A DNA stretch of 64,000 nucleotides, taken from assembly GCA_017454265.1 (NCBI GenBank), contig JAFTDJ010000049.1:1-64000 (forward strand). The letters run 5' to 3'. Shown here piece by piece: positions 23,901-34,631 of the stretch. Made by a program: the position numbers and the translations under genes. The notes beneath the pieces were generated by a model. It was not told the DNA's origin. It saw only the letters and a program-made list of their open reading frames with translations, and made no database searches. Origin of the DNA: Bacteroidales bacterium. GTDB taxonomy: Bacteria > Bacteroidota > Bacteroidia > Bacteroidales > UBA932. Numbering within the stretch: the first letter of the stretch is position 1; every line of letters begins with the position of its first letter.

Positions 23901-25735
23901 AAGAACGATTTGCATCAGGTTTCGACCCTTTTGTCCTGCCGTTTCTTCTGGGGATGATATTCGTCCTTGGGTATTGTGCGTATGGCATAGTGCGCATCCT
24001 GCTGCAACTGCCCCGAAAAGACAGGCGCCGCTTCCTGCTTTCGCTCATTACCCCGCATATTATCCTGAAGAATGTGTGGGATATATTCTGCAACTGCCTG
24101 CTGCACGTTAAGTTGTGGAAGCGCAACAAGATGCTGGGCTTTATGCATTCCAGTATTGCCTTTGGATGGTTTATGCTGATCTTGCTCGGGCACATTGAAG
24201 TGATGGCTTATTGCCCCGACCGCATCCGTTTTTTCTACTACCCGATTTTCTTCAATTACTTTGTTGCCGAGAACGAGTCTACCATCGGCGGGGCCGTGCT
24301 TTTCTTCCTGATGGATTTCTTCCTGCTGATGATACTCACAGGAATAGTGCTGGCCGTGGTCAAGCGCGTCCGTTCCCGCATCTTCGGGATGCGCCGCACT
24401 ACTCGGCTTAGCCTGATGGACAATATAGGCCTATATTCACTGTGGGCCATTTTTCCTCTGCGCTTGCTTGCAGAGAGTTTTACCGCCCACATAAGCGGCG
24501 GGTCATTCCTTACGATTCCGGCAAACTGGGTATTCAGGCAATTCCTTGGCAACGATCTGAATATGCTTCCCACCTGGTGGGCATACAGTATCGCCCTGGG
24601 CGTTTTTATGTGCGTATTGCCGTTTACCCGTTATATGCACATTCCTGCCGAGATGATGCTCATTCCTATGCGTAACGCAGGGCTCAGGATACGCCATCCC
24701 CGCAAGGGATTTGCGCGTATCGAAGTGCTCAGCTGCCCGGGTTGCGGCGTTTGCATAGACGCGTGCCCGATGAGTGTCAAGAAGGCCAATATCAAAGACT
24801 GCACCGTTTACCTCAACCGCCAGATTCGCCGCGGCAACGAGAAACGTATAGAGGAAATATCCGACAAGTGCCTGCTTTGCGGTAAATGCGAAGCGGTGTG
24901 CCAGGTCGGTGTGGAAGGCCCTCTCCTGCGGATGGAGCAGCGGGCCATGCGCAAATATGGACTGTCCCAGGATTTCTCCGGCCTGGACGTTTCCCTTCTG
25001 GCTCCTGCTGCGTCGGGGGCGAAGGTCCTGTATTTTTCGGGCTGTATGACGCGGCTTACGCCCTCGATAGGGAAGTCTGTCACCTCCGTGTTACACAAGG
25101 CGGGAGTCGGCTTCCGCTGGATGGATGAAGAAGGGGGACTTTGCTGCGGACGTCCTCTCCAGACAGCCGGACGTTATGAGCAGGCCGCTCAGCTGATACG
25201 CAAAAACGAAGAACTGATATTGGGAAGCGGAGCCGATACTCTGGTCCTGAGTTGTCCTATATGCTACAAAATCTTCAGCCAGGACTACAAACTTCCCGGC
25301 GTCCGGGTGGTGAACTATGCGACTTACTTCTCGGAGCTGATTGCATCGGGCCGGCTGAATCCGGTGAAGAGCGACATCTGCTACGTTTACCACGACCCCT
25401 GTGAATCAGGACGCGGCTGCGGCTATTATGATGAGCCGCGCAAGTTGCTCGGAGCCATTGCGGGCATTGCGGAAGCTCCAATGAGCAGGTCGGAAAGCGT
25501 GTGCTGCGGCGGCTCGCTCGGAAGCCTTACCCTGGAATTCGCCCAGCGTGAGGCCATGACACGCAAGTCACTGGAAAACCTGTATGCCAGTCGGGCCGAT
25601 GCAGTCGCCACTGCCTGCCCGCTGTGCCTGGCTACATTCAGCCGTTATTCGGAAAGGCCGGTTCGCGACTTGTCGGAAATTCTGGATTTAGCATTAAAGT
25701 CGGAAAAGGCCTCCGACCGTACCGTCAGAGGCTAG
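23897..25735 (+). CDS. Membrane HdrD-like fusion: cytochrome b-like helices, 2x[4Fe-4S], two CCG domains
   Basis: A 612-residue protein in three parts. About five N-terminal membrane helices (residues 10-260) resemble the NarI/HdrE/QmoC type. Two [4Fe-4S] motifs follow, CPGCGVCIDACP near 280 and CLLCGKCEAVCQ. The HdrD-like end carries two cysteine-rich sets (SGCM, LCCGRP, SCPICY near 380-460 and DPCESG, VCCGGS, CPLCLA near 500-595). ATG 23897 is preferred because it overlaps the preceding stop; an earlier in-frame ATG at 23876 is possible. It should couple the Hdr-like complex to menaquinone. Its stop overlaps that of parE. Confidence 0.85.
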   Translation: MKERFASGFDPFVLPFLLGMIFVLGYCAYGIVRILLQLPRKDRRRFLLSLITPHIILKNVWDIFCNCLLHVKLWKRNKMLGFMHSSIAFGWFMLILLGHIEVMAYCPDRIRFFYYPIFFNYFVAENESTIGGAVLFFLMDFFLLMILTGIVLAVVKRVRSRIFGMRRTTRLSLMDNIGLYSLWAIFPLRLLAESFTAHISGGSFLTIPANWVFRQFLGNDLNMLPTWWAYSIALGVFMCVLPFTRYMHIPAEMMLIPMRNAGLRIRHPRKGFARIEVLSCPGCGVCIDACPMSVKKANIKDCTVYLNRQIRRGNEKRIEEISDKCLLCGKCEAVCQVGVEGPLLRMEQRAMRKYGLSQDFSGLDVSLLAPAASGAKVLYFSGCMTRLTPSIGKSVTSVLHKAGVGFRWMDEEGGLCCGRPLQTAGRYEQAAQLIRKNEELILGSGADTLVLSCPICYKIFSQDYKLPGVRVVNYATYFSELIASGRLNPVKSDICYVYHDPCESGRGCGYYDEPRKLLGAIAGIAEAPMSRSESVCCGGSLGSLTLEFAQREAMTRKSLENLYASRADAVATACPLCLATFSRYSERPVRDLSEILDLALKSEKASDRTVRG

Positions 25736-27627
25736 ATGTTGATGTCTTCCAGTTCTTCCTCGCTGCGCAGGTTTGCACGGATGAAGTTCTGGCGGTCGAC
25801 GGTATTGTCTCCCATATAGAAGTCCATGATGTCTGCGATTGACTCCTCGTCGGCCAGACTGACTGGGTCCAGCCGCATGTTCTCTCCGATGAAGTCCGAG
25901 AACTCATCCGGGCTGATTTCTCCAAGACCTTTGAACCGTGTGATTTCCACACCGGTCTTGAGTGCGGCGACAGCCTTCTCCTTTTCGTCCGGAGAATAGC
26001 AGTAGCGGTTCTCTTTCTTGTTGCGTACGCGGAACAGCGGGGTCTGCAGGATGTGCACGTGGCCGCGGCGGATAAGGTCGGGGTAATACTTCATGAAGAA
26101 AGTCAGGACCAGCATGCGGATGTGCATTCCGTCGTCGTCGGCATCGGTAGCTACGATGATGTTGTTGTAACGCAGGTTGTCCAGGTCGTCCTCCACTCCG
26201 AGGGCGTTGATGAGCAAGTTGAGCTCTTCGTTTTCCGCCACCTTCTTGCGGCTTTCCTTGTAGCTGTTGATGGGCTTTCCGCGCAGGCTGAAGACGGCCT
26301 GGAAATTGGCGTCGCGGGCTTTGGTTATGGTGCCGCTTGCGGAGTCGCCCTCGGTGATGAAGATACTGGATTTCTCTATGTTTTCCTGAGTCTTTTCCGT
26401 CCGCTTGTCGTTGAAGTGATAACGGCAGTCGCGCAGCTTCTTGTTGTAGATATTGGTCTTTTTGTTGCGCTCGCGGGTCTTCTTCTGTATGCCGGAAATC
26501 TCTTCCCGCTCTTGTTGCGAAGCTTTGATCTTTTCCTCTATGATGGGTACCAGATCTTTGTGAATCCGCAGATAGTTGTCCAGCTCGGTGGAGACGAACT
26601 TGTTCACGTAGCTGCGGATGGTGTCTCCCGTCTCCAGTTTAAGCACTCCGTGTTCGTCCCTGGTCTGCTTCTCCCACATATAGTTGGAACCGAGTTTGGT
26701 CTTGGTCTGGCCTTCGAAGTTAGGCTCCTGAATCTGTATGCTTATTGCACCCACAATGCCCTGGCGGCAGTCTGCGGGTTCGTAATTCTTCTTGAAAAAC
26801 TCCTTGAAAGTCTTTGCGAGGGCCTCGCGGTACGCTGCAAGGTGCGTACCTCCGTCGCGGGTGTTCTGCCCGTTGACGAAGGACGATATATTCTCTCCGT
26901 AAGAGTTGCCATGGCTGAGGACTATCTCAATGTCTTCCCCTTCCAGATGGATAGGGGGGTAGAGAGGCTCTTCGCTGAGGTTCTCGTTCACAAGGTCCAG
27001 GAGTCCGTTCTCGGACTTATATGAGGTGCCGTTGAGCACCAGGGTGAGACCGCGCTTGAGGTAAGAGTAGTTCTTGACCATAGTTTCCACGAAGTCCATA
27101 TTGTAATGGAAATCGCCGAACATCATGGTGTCGGGGTAGAAACGTACCAGCGTGCCGTTCTTTTCTTTTGAGGCATCCTTGCCGCTTTCTTTCAGGGAAC
27201 CGCGTTCGAAACTGGCCCAGGAACATTCTCCGTCGCGGTAAGAACATACGTAAAAACGCTCGGAGAGGGCGTTTACAGCCTTGGTGCCGACGCCGTTCAG
27301 ACCCACGGACTTCTTGAAGGCCTTGTCGTCGAATTTGCCTCCGGTGTTCAGTATGCTCACGGCTTTAACCACGGAATCCAGTGGGATGCCGCGTCCGAAG
27401 TCCCTCACTGTGACCTCGTTATCCTCTATGGTAATCTGTACCTGCTTTCCGAAGCCCATCGCGAACTCGTCTATGGAGTTGTCCACGACTTCTTTCAGCA
27501 GGACGTAGATGCCGTCACCTATGTTGTTGCCGTTTCCAAGACGTCCGATATACATTCCCGGACGCATCCGGATATGCTCTACGCCTTCAAGGGTAATGAT
27601 GTTGTCGTCTGTATAATTATGGGTCAT
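25732..27627 (-). CDS. parE: DNA topoisomerase IV subunit B
   Basis: A 631-residue type IIA topoisomerase ATPase subunit. The N-terminal HIRMRPGMYIGRLG and DNSIDEF build the ATP site; GRGIPLD and the QTKTKLG loop follow. The Toprim motifs are TEGDSASG and DADDDG. The length and the C-terminal YMGDNTVDRQNFI favour ParE over GyrB. Start MTHNYTDDN (27627) is chosen because the -7 element ends 6 bases upstream, which rules out the longer frame. The 3' end overlaps the HdrD-like stop in a CTAG. Confidence 0.9.
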   Translation of the reverse strand: MTHNYTDDNIITLEGVEHIRMRPGMYIGRLGNGNNIGDGIYVLLKEVVDNSIDEFAMGFGKQVQITIEDNEVTVRDFGRGIPLDSVVKAVSILNTGGKFDDKAFKKSVGLNGVGTKAVNALSERFYVCSYRDGECSWASFERGSLKESGKDASKEKNGTLVRFYPDTMMFGDFHYNMDFVETMVKNYSYLKRGLTLVLNGTSYKSENGLLDLVNENLSEEPLYPPIHLEGEDIEIVLSHGNSYGENISSFVNGQNTRDGGTHLAAYREALAKTFKEFFKKNYEPADCRQGIVGAISIQIQEPNFEGQTKTKLGSNYMWEKQTRDEHGVLKLETGDTIRSYVNKFVSTELDNYLRIHKDLVPIIEEKIKASQQEREEISGIQKKTRERNKKTNIYNKKLRDCRYHFNDKRTEKTQENIEKSSIFITEGDSASGTITKARDANFQAVFSLRGKPINSYKESRKKVAENEELNLLINALGVEDDLDNLRYNNIIVATDADDDGMHIRMLVLTFFMKYYPDLIRRGHVHILQTPLFRVRNKKENRYCYSPDEKEKAVAALKTGVEITRFKGLGEISPDEFSDFIGENMRLDPVSLADEESIADIMDFYMGDNTVDRQNFIRANLRSEEELEDINI

Positions 27628-27633
27628 AACTCG

Positions 27634-27641
27634 CAAATATA
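27634..27641 (-). promoter_or_regulatory. -7 element of parE (leaderless layout)
   Basis: On the minus strand TATATTTG followed by six bases and the ATG. No clear -33 TTTG. Confidence 0.55.
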
Positions 27642-27653
27642 GCAAAAAAAAAC

Positions 27654-29735
27654 CTATTGGCGCTTCACCTTGACCACCTGCTTGAGCGCCGCTACCTGCG
27701 AAATAACCTTGTCCAGCTCCATCGAGGAAGGGACCAGGATGCGCATTTGGATTTCGTTGGTGCCGGCCCGCGGATTCTCGTTCACCGTGAACGAACGCAC
27801 GGAGGCCCGGAACTGCCCGACGACGTCCATAATGGCGGGAAGCACGGAATGTTCCATCTCTGTTGTGATGGAGAGGGTGGCGAGGAAACTGCCGGCTGCG
27901 GCATTGTCCTGCCAGATCACTTTCTGTATGCGGTAGGGATAGCGTTCTATGAGGCGGGCTGCGTTGGGGCAGGAGATGCGGTGGATTTTGATGCCGGCGC
28001 TCCTTGTCACGAACCCGAACACGTCGTCTCCGAAAACAGGGTTGCAGCAGGCGGCCATCTTGTAATCCAGCCCTTTTACGTTTTTGGCGTTCAGTACGAG
28101 AATGTCTTCTCCCGTGTTGCTGTACGGAAGAGCCTTTTCCCTGGTCGTATGCTCCAGAGCCGCATCTTGGAGCTGTTGGGCGGCAGCTTTTTCCAGTATG
28201 AAGGTTTTTATGGCGCCGAGGTCCACTTCACCCTTGGCGATGGCCGCCATAAAGGAAAGCGAGGAACTGAACTTGTGGGCCTTCATATACTCGGTCTGCA
28301 TACCGTCCGGGAACTCCAGCTTCCAGTTCTTCAGGCGGCGCTCAAGTATTTCGCGGCCTTCTGCCGCTTTCTTCCGTTCTTCTGCGTCAAGTTCCAGTTT
28401 GATTCGGGTGCGGGCCTTTGAGGTAACTACCCAGTTGAGCCAGTCGCGGGAGGGTTTCTGGTCCTTGCGTGTCTGGATTTCCACGGTGTCGCCCGTCTGC
28501 AGCTTCTCTTTTATCTGCACCGCTTTCCCGTTAACCCGCCCGCCTGTGCAGCGCGAGCCGAGGGCGGAGTGAATGTTGAATGCGAAGTCCAGTACTGAAG
28601 AGCCGGCGGCGAGAATGCGAAGTTCACCGGTGGGCGTAAATACGAATATTTCTCTGTCCGGAGGCGCGGGAAGATCCTCAGGGTTAGCGTCCAGAGGGTG
28701 CTCCAGGGCGTCACGCACGCTCTGCAGCCAGCGGTCGGTGGCGGCTTCGTGCTGAATCCCCTTGTAGGCCCAGTGTGCTGCGTGCCCGTTCTCCGCCTCT
28801 TCGTCCATGCGCACGGTGCGGATCTGCACCTCCAGACAGCTGTCCTGTTTGTTTTTTACGGTTATATGCAAAGACTCATAACCACTTGGCCGCGGCTTGG
28901 TAATCCAGTCCCTGAGACGTTTTGTGTCCGGCTCATATTCTTCCGTAACGTAGGAATACACCTTCCAACAAAGGTCTTTCTCAAGTACCGGGTCGGGGTC
29001 GCACTCAATTATGAAGCGTATGGCAAAAACGTCATACACTCCCTCGAACGGCACCTTCTGCACCTGCATCTTGCGCCAGATGGACCAGGCGCTCTTTGTG
29101 CGTACCTTCAGTTTGTACTGGATTCCGGCATCGGAGAGCTTTTTCTTCAGAGGCTCTATGAACTCCGCCATCAACTTCTCGCGGTCTTTTTCCGTAGCCT
29201 TGAGCTTATTGGTGATGGCCCTGAACTGCACCGGCTCGGTATGCCTGAGGCAGATGTCTCCAAGCTCGCTGTTTATCTTGTACATGCCGAGCTGGTGCGC
29301 CAGTGGCATATAGAGAAGCATCGTCTCCAGTATCTTCTGGTCCCGCACCATCTTGGGAAACATATCCAGGCGGCGCATCACCTCGAGGCGGTCGGCGATT
29401 TTGATGACGCTCACCCGGGGATCTTTCGAGTAGCTTACAATCAGCTTTTTGTATTTTTCCGCTTCCAGACGCGTGTCCTTTGGCTTGATGGCGGATATCT
29501 TGTTGAGTCCCTCAACCATCATTCGCACGTCCTGCGGAAAGGAACTGATGTCTATGTCGCGGTGGATACGGGTGGCCTCGTGCAGATATACCGCGGCGGA
29601 GCACGACTCCGGCAGGCCGATTTCGTCTGTCACGATATCGGCTACACCGTCGGCGTGCGTCACAAAAGGAGAGCCGTCGTAGCGTGTCTCTCCTTCAAGC
29701 GCAGCAGCAGCTATGCGTCTGGCCTCGTCCCTCAT
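27654..29735 (-). CDS. Rel family (p)ppGpp synthetase with degenerate hydrolase motif
   Basis: A 693-residue long RSH protein. The HD hydrolase domain keeps His27, His52 and Asp115, but the usual HDxxED reads LHEATRI (Glu53, Arg56, Ile57), so (p)ppGpp hydrolysis is probably lost. The synthetase domain is intact: KSAWSIWRKM, YDVFAIRF, RLRDW (RxKD type), GYESLHITV and EVQIRT. Then come TGS (EIFVFTPTGELR), a CC-type zinc-finger region (ACCNPVFGDDVFGF) and an ACT domain. It starts four bases inside the CofE-like gene. Confidence 0.88.
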   Translation of the reverse strand: MRDEARRIAAAALEGETRYDGSPFVTHADGVADIVTDEIGLPESCSAAVYLHEATRIHRDIDISSFPQDVRMMVEGLNKISAIKPKDTRLEAEKYKKLIVSYSKDPRVSVIKIADRLEVMRRLDMFPKMVRDQKILETMLLYMPLAHQLGMYKINSELGDICLRHTEPVQFRAITNKLKATEKDREKLMAEFIEPLKKKLSDAGIQYKLKVRTKSAWSIWRKMQVQKVPFEGVYDVFAIRFIIECDPDPVLEKDLCWKVYSYVTEEYEPDTKRLRDWITKPRPSGYESLHITVKNKQDSCLEVQIRTVRMDEEAENGHAAHWAYKGIQHEAATDRWLQSVRDALEHPLDANPEDLPAPPDREIFVFTPTGELRILAAGSSVLDFAFNIHSALGSRCTGGRVNGKAVQIKEKLQTGDTVEIQTRKDQKPSRDWLNWVVTSKARTRIKLELDAEERKKAAEGREILERRLKNWKLEFPDGMQTEYMKAHKFSSSLSFMAAIAKGEVDLGAIKTFILEKAAAQQLQDAALEHTTREKALPYSNTGEDILVLNAKNVKGLDYKMAACCNPVFGDDVFGFVTRSAGIKIHRISCPNAARLIERYPYRIQKVIWQDNAAAGSFLATLSITTEMEHSVLPAIMDVVGQFRASVRSFTVNENPRAGTNEIQMRILVPSSMELDKVISQVAALKQVVKVKRQ

Positions 29736-30934
29736 TCGCTCGTGTAATTGTCGAAGTATCCTTGTACCAGCACTATGGGAGTACCTTTGTCGCCTGATCC
29801 TGAAGTGAGGTCGCAGAGCGAACCGATGAGGTCTGTGAGCTGCCGGGGGGTGGTGCCCTCGGAAACCATCTTTCCCTTGAGGTCGGCGTCCTTGGCTTTG
29901 ATGGAGGCAGATATGGCGTCTCTGAGAGCCTCTCCGCTCAGGTCGCCGAAGTCATTGTCGGCCAGATATTTGAGTTTGAGCTCGTTGGGGGTGCCTATGA
30001 GGCCGTCGGTGAAGGCGGGGGAGACCACAGGGTCTGCCAGCTCCCATATTTTCCCCTGGGGGTCCTTGAACGCGCCGTCGCCGTAAACCATCACTTCCAC
30101 GTGCTTGCCGCTTGCATCCAATATCCGGCGCTGTATATCGACCACCAGGCCGCGGCACTCGTTGGGGAAGAGCTTCACGCTGTCTTCCGTAGCTTTATTG
30201 GAGCCCAGCAGTCCGTATCTGGAATTATAGCCGCTCCCGTTTATGCTCGCGGTCATGATGTCATCCAGCCCCAGGACTATGCGGGCGCCCGCATCGCGAA
30301 GTATTCTCTTGGTGCGCTTGCGGGTATGTATGTCGCAGGTTATTACGGTATCTGTGTAGTTGAGAATGGTCTTGGGACGGTTTGCAAGCACGATTTCCAC
30401 ATCTGCGCCGCATTCCCTGATGAGCTCGCGGTAATACGAGACATAGTCAACTCCGGTGAATTCGTGGGGGTTGAAGCCGAAGAGCTCGCGGTAGCGCTTT
30501 TCGTCGAGCACGTCGGAGTAGGGGTTTATGCCGGCCTCGTCCAGCTGGTCAAGGCTCACCAGCGAGTTGCCCACTTCGTCGGACGGATAGCTCAGCATGA
30601 GTACCACCTTGTCGCATCCCTTGGCTATGCCTCGCAGGCAAATGGCAAAACGGTTGCGGGAAAGGATGGGGAAGATGACGCCGACGGTACCGCCGCCTGT
30701 GCGTGCCTTCACGTCCGCGGCGATGTCGTCAACACTGGCGTAATTGCCTTGGGAACGGGCGACTACGGACTCTGTTACTGAAATGACATCCCTGTCGTGC
30801 AGGCTGAATCCTTCTTCTTCAGCCGCCTCAAGTATGCTTTTGACTACGATTTCGGCGAGATCATCGCCCTTGCGGATAATGGGGCACCGGATTCCCCTGG
30901 AAACAGTGCCGACCTTTCGTTGGTGGTTTTTCAT
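29732..30934 (-). CDS. CofE-like (coenzyme F420-0:glutamate ligase family) protein
   Basis: A 400-residue protein of the F420-0:gamma-glutamyl ligase superfamily (PF01996). Recognisable blocks are an N-terminal [34 protein letters not shown] and, in the second half, [20 protein letters not shown] with SPAFTDG. No other F420 gene is visible, and Bacteroidota are not known to make F420, so another amide-ligation substrate is likely. The 5' end is 4 bases from a -7 element. It is coupled to rel by an ATGA overlap. Confidence 0.8.
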   Translation of the reverse strand: MKNHQRKVGTVSRGIRCPIIRKGDDLAEIVVKSILEAAEEEGFSLHDRDVISVTESVVARSQGNYASVDDIAADVKARTGGGTVGVIFPILSRNRFAICLRGIAKGCDKVVLMLSYPSDEVGNSLVSLDQLDEAGINPYSDVLDEKRYRELFGFNPHEFTGVDYVSYYRELIRECGADVEIVLANRPKTILNYTDTVITCDIHTRKRTKRILRDAGARIVLGLDDIMTASINGSGYNSRYGLLGSNKATEDSVKLFPNECRGLVVDIQRRILDASGKHVEVMVYGDGAFKDPQGKIWELADPVVSPAFTDGLIGTPNELKLKYLADNDFGDLSGEALRDAISASIKAKDADLKGKMVSEGTTPRQLTDLIGSLCDLTSGSGDKGTPIVLVQGYFDNYTSE

Positions 30935-30938
30935 ACTA

Positions 30939-30946
30939 CAAAAATA
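30939..30946 (-). promoter_or_regulatory. -7 element of CofE-like/rel operon (leaderless layout)
   Basis: On the minus strand TATTTTTG, then four bases and the ATG. The 41-bp interval to uvrB leaves little room for other signals. Confidence 0.55.
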
Positions 30947-30975
30947 GCAAAAAGATTAGTATATTCGCGACGTAT

Positions 30976-33105
30976 ATGAAATTTATTCTGGAATCTGAAT
31001 ACAAGCCTTCCGGAGACCAGCCGGAGGCTATAGAACAGTTATGCTCAAATCTGTCGGAGGGAGTCGGCGATGTTACCCTGCTTGGCGTCACAGGGTCCGG
31101 AAAAACGTTCACCATGGCCAATGTGATAGAGCGGCTTCAGAGGCCCGCCCTCATTCTCAGCCATAACAAGACCCTGGCTGCGCAGCTGTACGGCGAGTTC
31201 AAGGCCTTTTTCCCTCACAATGCGGTGGAGTATTTCGTATCATACTACGATTACTACCAGCCCGAGGCGTATATCCCTACCACCGACACCTATATCGAAA
31301 AGGACCTGAGCATTAACGACCAGATAGAAAAACTGCGGCTCAGCGCCGCTTCAGCCCTTATGAGCGGCAGGCGCGACGTGGTGGTGATCTCCAGCGTCAG
31401 CTGTCTCTACGGTATAGGCAATCCGGAAGATTTCCATGCTCAGACCATCGAAGTGTCGAAGGGGGAGAGGCGCTCTCTTACTGGTCTGCTGTACAAGCTC
31501 GTAGATGCGCTCTACAGCCGTACCGAAACGGATTTCAAACGCGGGACTTTCAGGGTGCACGGCGACATAATAGATGTGTTCCTGGGTGGCGCCGACGAAG
31601 CGGTGCGCATTGAATTCTTCGGAGACGAAGTTGACGGCCTGAGTCTCATCGACCCGATAACCGGCGCCCATATAGAGGAACTGGAACATGTGAGCATATG
31701 TCCCGCCAACAACTTCGTGACCACGCGCGAGCGCTCCATAGCGGCCGTAAGCGCCATTCAGGACGACCTGGTGAAGCAGATCGAATGGTTTGAATCGCAG
31801 GACCGCGGACTTGAGGCCAAGCGCCTGAAGCAGCGGGTGGAATACGACCTCGAGATGATAAAGGAAATGGGTTACTGTCCCGGAATCGAAAATTACTCCC
31901 GCTACTTCGACGGCCGCAAGGAAGGGGAGCGGCCTTTCTGCCTGCTGGACTATTTCCCCAAGGACTTCATAACCTTTGTCGACGAAAGCCATGTGACGCT
32001 CCCGCAGGTGCGCGCCATGTACGGCGGCGACCATTCCCGCAAGAGCGTGCTTGTGGAGTACGGATTCCGCCTGCCTGCTGCTTCCGACAACAGACCCCTC
32101 AAGTTCGAGGAATTCGAGGCTCTGACCGGGCAGCGGGTGTACGTGAGCGCCACCCCCGCAGACTACGAGCTTGAGAAGTCGGAAGGGCTTGTAGTAGAGC
32201 AGCTTGTGCGTCCTACAGGACTGCTGGACCCGCCGATAGAGGTACGCCCCGTAGAAGGACAGGTTGACGACCTGGTGGAGGAGATACGCAAGCGGGCGGA
32301 AGACGACGAGCGCGTGCTCGTGACCACTCTTACCAAGCGCATGGCGGAAGAGCTGGACGAATACCTGCGCCGCATAGGCGTCCGCGTTCGCTATATACAC
32401 TCAGATGTGGATACCACGGAAAGGGTGGAGATAATCGAGGACTTTAAACGGGGCCTTTTCGACGTGCTGGTTGGCGTAAACCTGCTGCGCGAAGGCCTGG
32501 ACATCCCTTCTGTGTCGCTCGTCGCCATACTGGATGCCGACAAGGAAGGCTTCCTGCGTACGGGGCGCGCGCTTACTCAAACGGCGGGACGCGCTGCCCG
32601 TAACGTGAACGGACTCGTTATAATGTATGCCGACAAAATAACTCCGTCTATGAGGGAGACCATCAACGAGACCAACCGCAGGCGCAGCAAGCAGATAGCA
32701 TACAACAAGCTGCACGGCATAACGCCGACGCAGGTGGGAACTCGAACGAACGTCCTTGCATCTGAACTGAGCGGTCGCGTGTCTGCGGCAAACTCCTACG
32801 ACGATCCGAGGTACATCCCCAATCCTTCCGACCTGGGCCGCGGCAGAGTGAGCGTCGGGCTCGGGCACGATTCTGCGCGTGGGGAAGGCGCGGCATACAA
32901 CGAAGGCTTTGTAAAGGCCGACCTTGCCGCCGTGCTGCAGGATCCCGTTATACGCGCCATGTCGCGCTCCCAGGTGGAAAAAATGATAGAAGAAGACAGG
33001 GCCCGTATGAAAAAGTCCGCCGCCGACCTGGACTTTACCGCTGCGGCACGCTATCGCGACGAGATGTGGGCACTTCAGCAGTACCTTAAGGTCTGGAAAG
33101 ACTAA
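30976..33105 (+). CDS. uvrB: Excinuclease ABC subunit B
   Basis: A 709-residue nucleotide excision repair helicase. Walker A GVTGSGKT is near residues 39-46, the beta-hairpin [12 protein letters not shown] near 92-103 and the DEAD-like [17 protein letters not shown] near 340. The helicase C motif with [10 protein letters not shown] and a C-terminal UVR domain ([20 protein letters not shown]) that binds UvrC follow. Its stop overlaps the stop of the converging DUF6850 gene by 4 bases. Confidence 0.98.
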   Translation: MKFILESEYKPSGDQPEAIEQLCSNLSEGVGDVTLLGVTGSGKTFTMANVIERLQRPALILSHNKTLAAQLYGEFKAFFPHNAVEYFVSYYDYYQPEAYIPTTDTYIEKDLSINDQIEKLRLSAASALMSGRRDVVVISSVSCLYGIGNPEDFHAQTIEVSKGERRSLTGLLYKLVDALYSRTETDFKRGTFRVHGDIIDVFLGGADEAVRIEFFGDEVDGLSLIDPITGAHIEELEHVSICPANNFVTTRERSIAAVSAIQDDLVKQIEWFESQDRGLEAKRLKQRVEYDLEMIKEMGYCPGIENYSRYFDGRKEGERPFCLLDYFPKDFITFVDESHVTLPQVRAMYGGDHSRKSVLVEYGFRLPAASDNRPLKFEEFEALTGQRVYVSATPADYELEKSEGLVVEQLVRPTGLLDPPIEVRPVEGQVDDLVEEIRKRAEDDERVLVTTLTKRMAEELDEYLRRIGVRVRYIHSDVDTTERVEIIEDFKRGLFDVLVGVNLLREGLDIPSVSLVAILDADKEGFLRTGRALTQTAGRAARNVNGLVIMYADKITPSMRETINETNRRRSKQIAYNKLHGITPTQVGTRTNVLASELSGRVSAANSYDDPRYIPNPSDLGRGRVSVGLGHDSARGEGAAYNEGFVKADLAAVLQDPVIRAMSRSQVEKMIEEDRARMKKSAADLDFTAAARYRDEMWALQQYLKVWKD

Positions 33106-34631
33106 AAATACAGTTTTACGGCTCCGAGGGCTTCTATGCGGCGAAGGGTGCCAAGCTCTAGGCAGAGGGCTGACGTGGCGGTGCACTCGGCGCAAAAAGC
33201 GAGATTCATTATTTTGGAAACGGGAAAGGCGTATTCTGCACTGAGGGTTCCCTGTATGCGGTCTGCCGACCGGACGGCGAGATTGTGGGGGTACAGGTCC
33301 CGGACGGGTGCCGTACCGGCCCTGTGCCCGTTGTATGAATAGCGCGAATCGCCAAGATTCTTGAAAGCTTTGACCGTAGAGCCGGCAAGCAGGGTGCCCT
33401 TGCCTATATGGAACTTGTATTCTGCCGCTATCGTGGCGGAAAGCAGGCTGTATCGGAACTCGGAATAAGGGGATGCATAACTGTCTCGCACAAGTTCAGT
33501 CCCGAGTCCTCCGCGCAGATGCATTTTGTAGGCGTGTTCATCCTTGATATAGCAATCGTAAAGCAGGTCGGCGCAGGCGCTGCCAAGATGGCACTGGTTC
33601 AGTTCGCTCATTATCTCCCATTCTCCGCCCGCCGTGTTCCAGAGGGCAGTGATCTCTGTGCCCGAGGTGCGCGCCAAAGAAGCGTCCAGCGTAAGTTTAT
33701 GCAGAAACCGCTCTCCCCACAGGGCGGCAATGTTCAGCTCTGCCCGATGCTGCAGCGTGTTCCCGTGAGGCTTAGGCTGGGTGGCGCTTTCAGTTGTGCG
33801 CGTAGAGTGGTTTTGGTAGCTGAGTTCTGCATGCAACTGCCAGTCTTTCTGCAAGGCGTATTGAAGCGCAGCGCCCCAGGTGTTGCAACGGAAGTACATG
33901 GTACTCAGCCCGCCGCTTCCTACCTGTTCTCCTACCCAGTTGCCAAGGCCTCTGAGCAAAAACACTTTCTGTATTTCCTGACTATTGCTGATAGAAGGAG
34001 TGGAACGCTCGAAAGTGTTGCTGTACAGTCCGTTAAATCCGATAAGACTGCTGCCGGCCTTCCATACGATGCCGGGCTTTACCACCACGGAATAATTGTA
34101 TGATTCTGCACGGGGATCTATCTGGGAGGCTGCAATGCGGTCTATGTAGTTGATATCGATGCCTGTAGAAAAATGCTCGCCTAAAGGCAGGGCCGCCTTG
34201 ACCTGCATATCGTAGCACTGCTTCTTCCACTGGCCGGAAACGGTGTCTGCGGCAGTGTACATGAAACGCTCGTCGAACGGGTTGTATAGCAAGGTGTTGA
34301 ACGACGAGCCGCGGTCGTTGACGTTGTCGTAACTGAACCGGCCCCAGAGCTGAATTCTGCCTATCTGCTTTGCCCCGTGTGTGTCGAACTGAATGTCGGA
34401 CACGGTAGTTCCCGTCTGCCTGGGCCGCCAGTCTCCGTTTTGCCAGCCATAGACCGCACGGAGGGTGTTATACTCTTTGTAAGGAGCAAACGCCAGCCCG
34501 GCAGCGTTGTTGGAAGAGGCCCAAAGAGTTGTCGTTTCGTTGAGGCCGGTCCAACTGCGGTCTTTGCTTTCCTGCGCATACACGGCACAGGAAAGCATAA
34601 CAAGTAAAGACGCAGTCAGGATTCTTCTCAT
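33102..34631 (-). CDS. DUF6850-type outer-membrane beta-barrel protein
   Basis: A 509-residue exported protein with a signal peptide (to CAVYAQ, residues 15-20) and alternating aromatic strands ending in AVKLYF, a typical outer-membrane C-terminal Phe. I assign it to DUF6850 mainly on locus context and barrel pattern. It is last in the operon with a DUF4876 lipoprotein and a TonB-dependent receptor, overlapping the former by 4 bases. Substrate or function is unknown. Confidence 0.7.
   Translation of the reverse strand: MRRILTASLLVMLSCAVYAQESKDRSWTGLNETTTLWASSNNAAGLAFAPYKEYNTLRAVYGWQNGDWRPRQTGTTVSDIQFDTHGAKQIGRIQLWGRFSYDNVNDRGSSFNTLLYNPFDERFMYTAADTVSGQWKKQCYDMQVKAALPLGEHFSTGIDINYIDRIAASQIDPRAESYNYSVVVKPGIVWKAGSSLIGFNGLYSNTFERSTPSISNSQEIQKVFLLRGLGNWVGEQVGSGGLSTMYFRCNTWGAALQYALQKDWQLHAELSYQNHSTRTTESATQPKPHGNTLQHRAELNIAALWGERFLHKLTLDASLARTSGTEITALWNTAGGEWEIMSELNQCHLGSACADLLYDCYIKDEHAYKMHLRGGLGTELVRDSYASPYSEFRYSLLSATIAAEYKFHIGKGTLLAGSTVKAFKNLGDSRYSYNGHRAGTAPVRDLYPHNLAVRSADRIQGTLSAEYAFPVSKIMNLAFCAECTATSALCLELGTLRRIEALGAVKLYF

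Noticed and set aside
30960..30967. TATATTCG as the uvrB -7 element
   Set aside because: One mismatch in the most conserved part and no -33 match.
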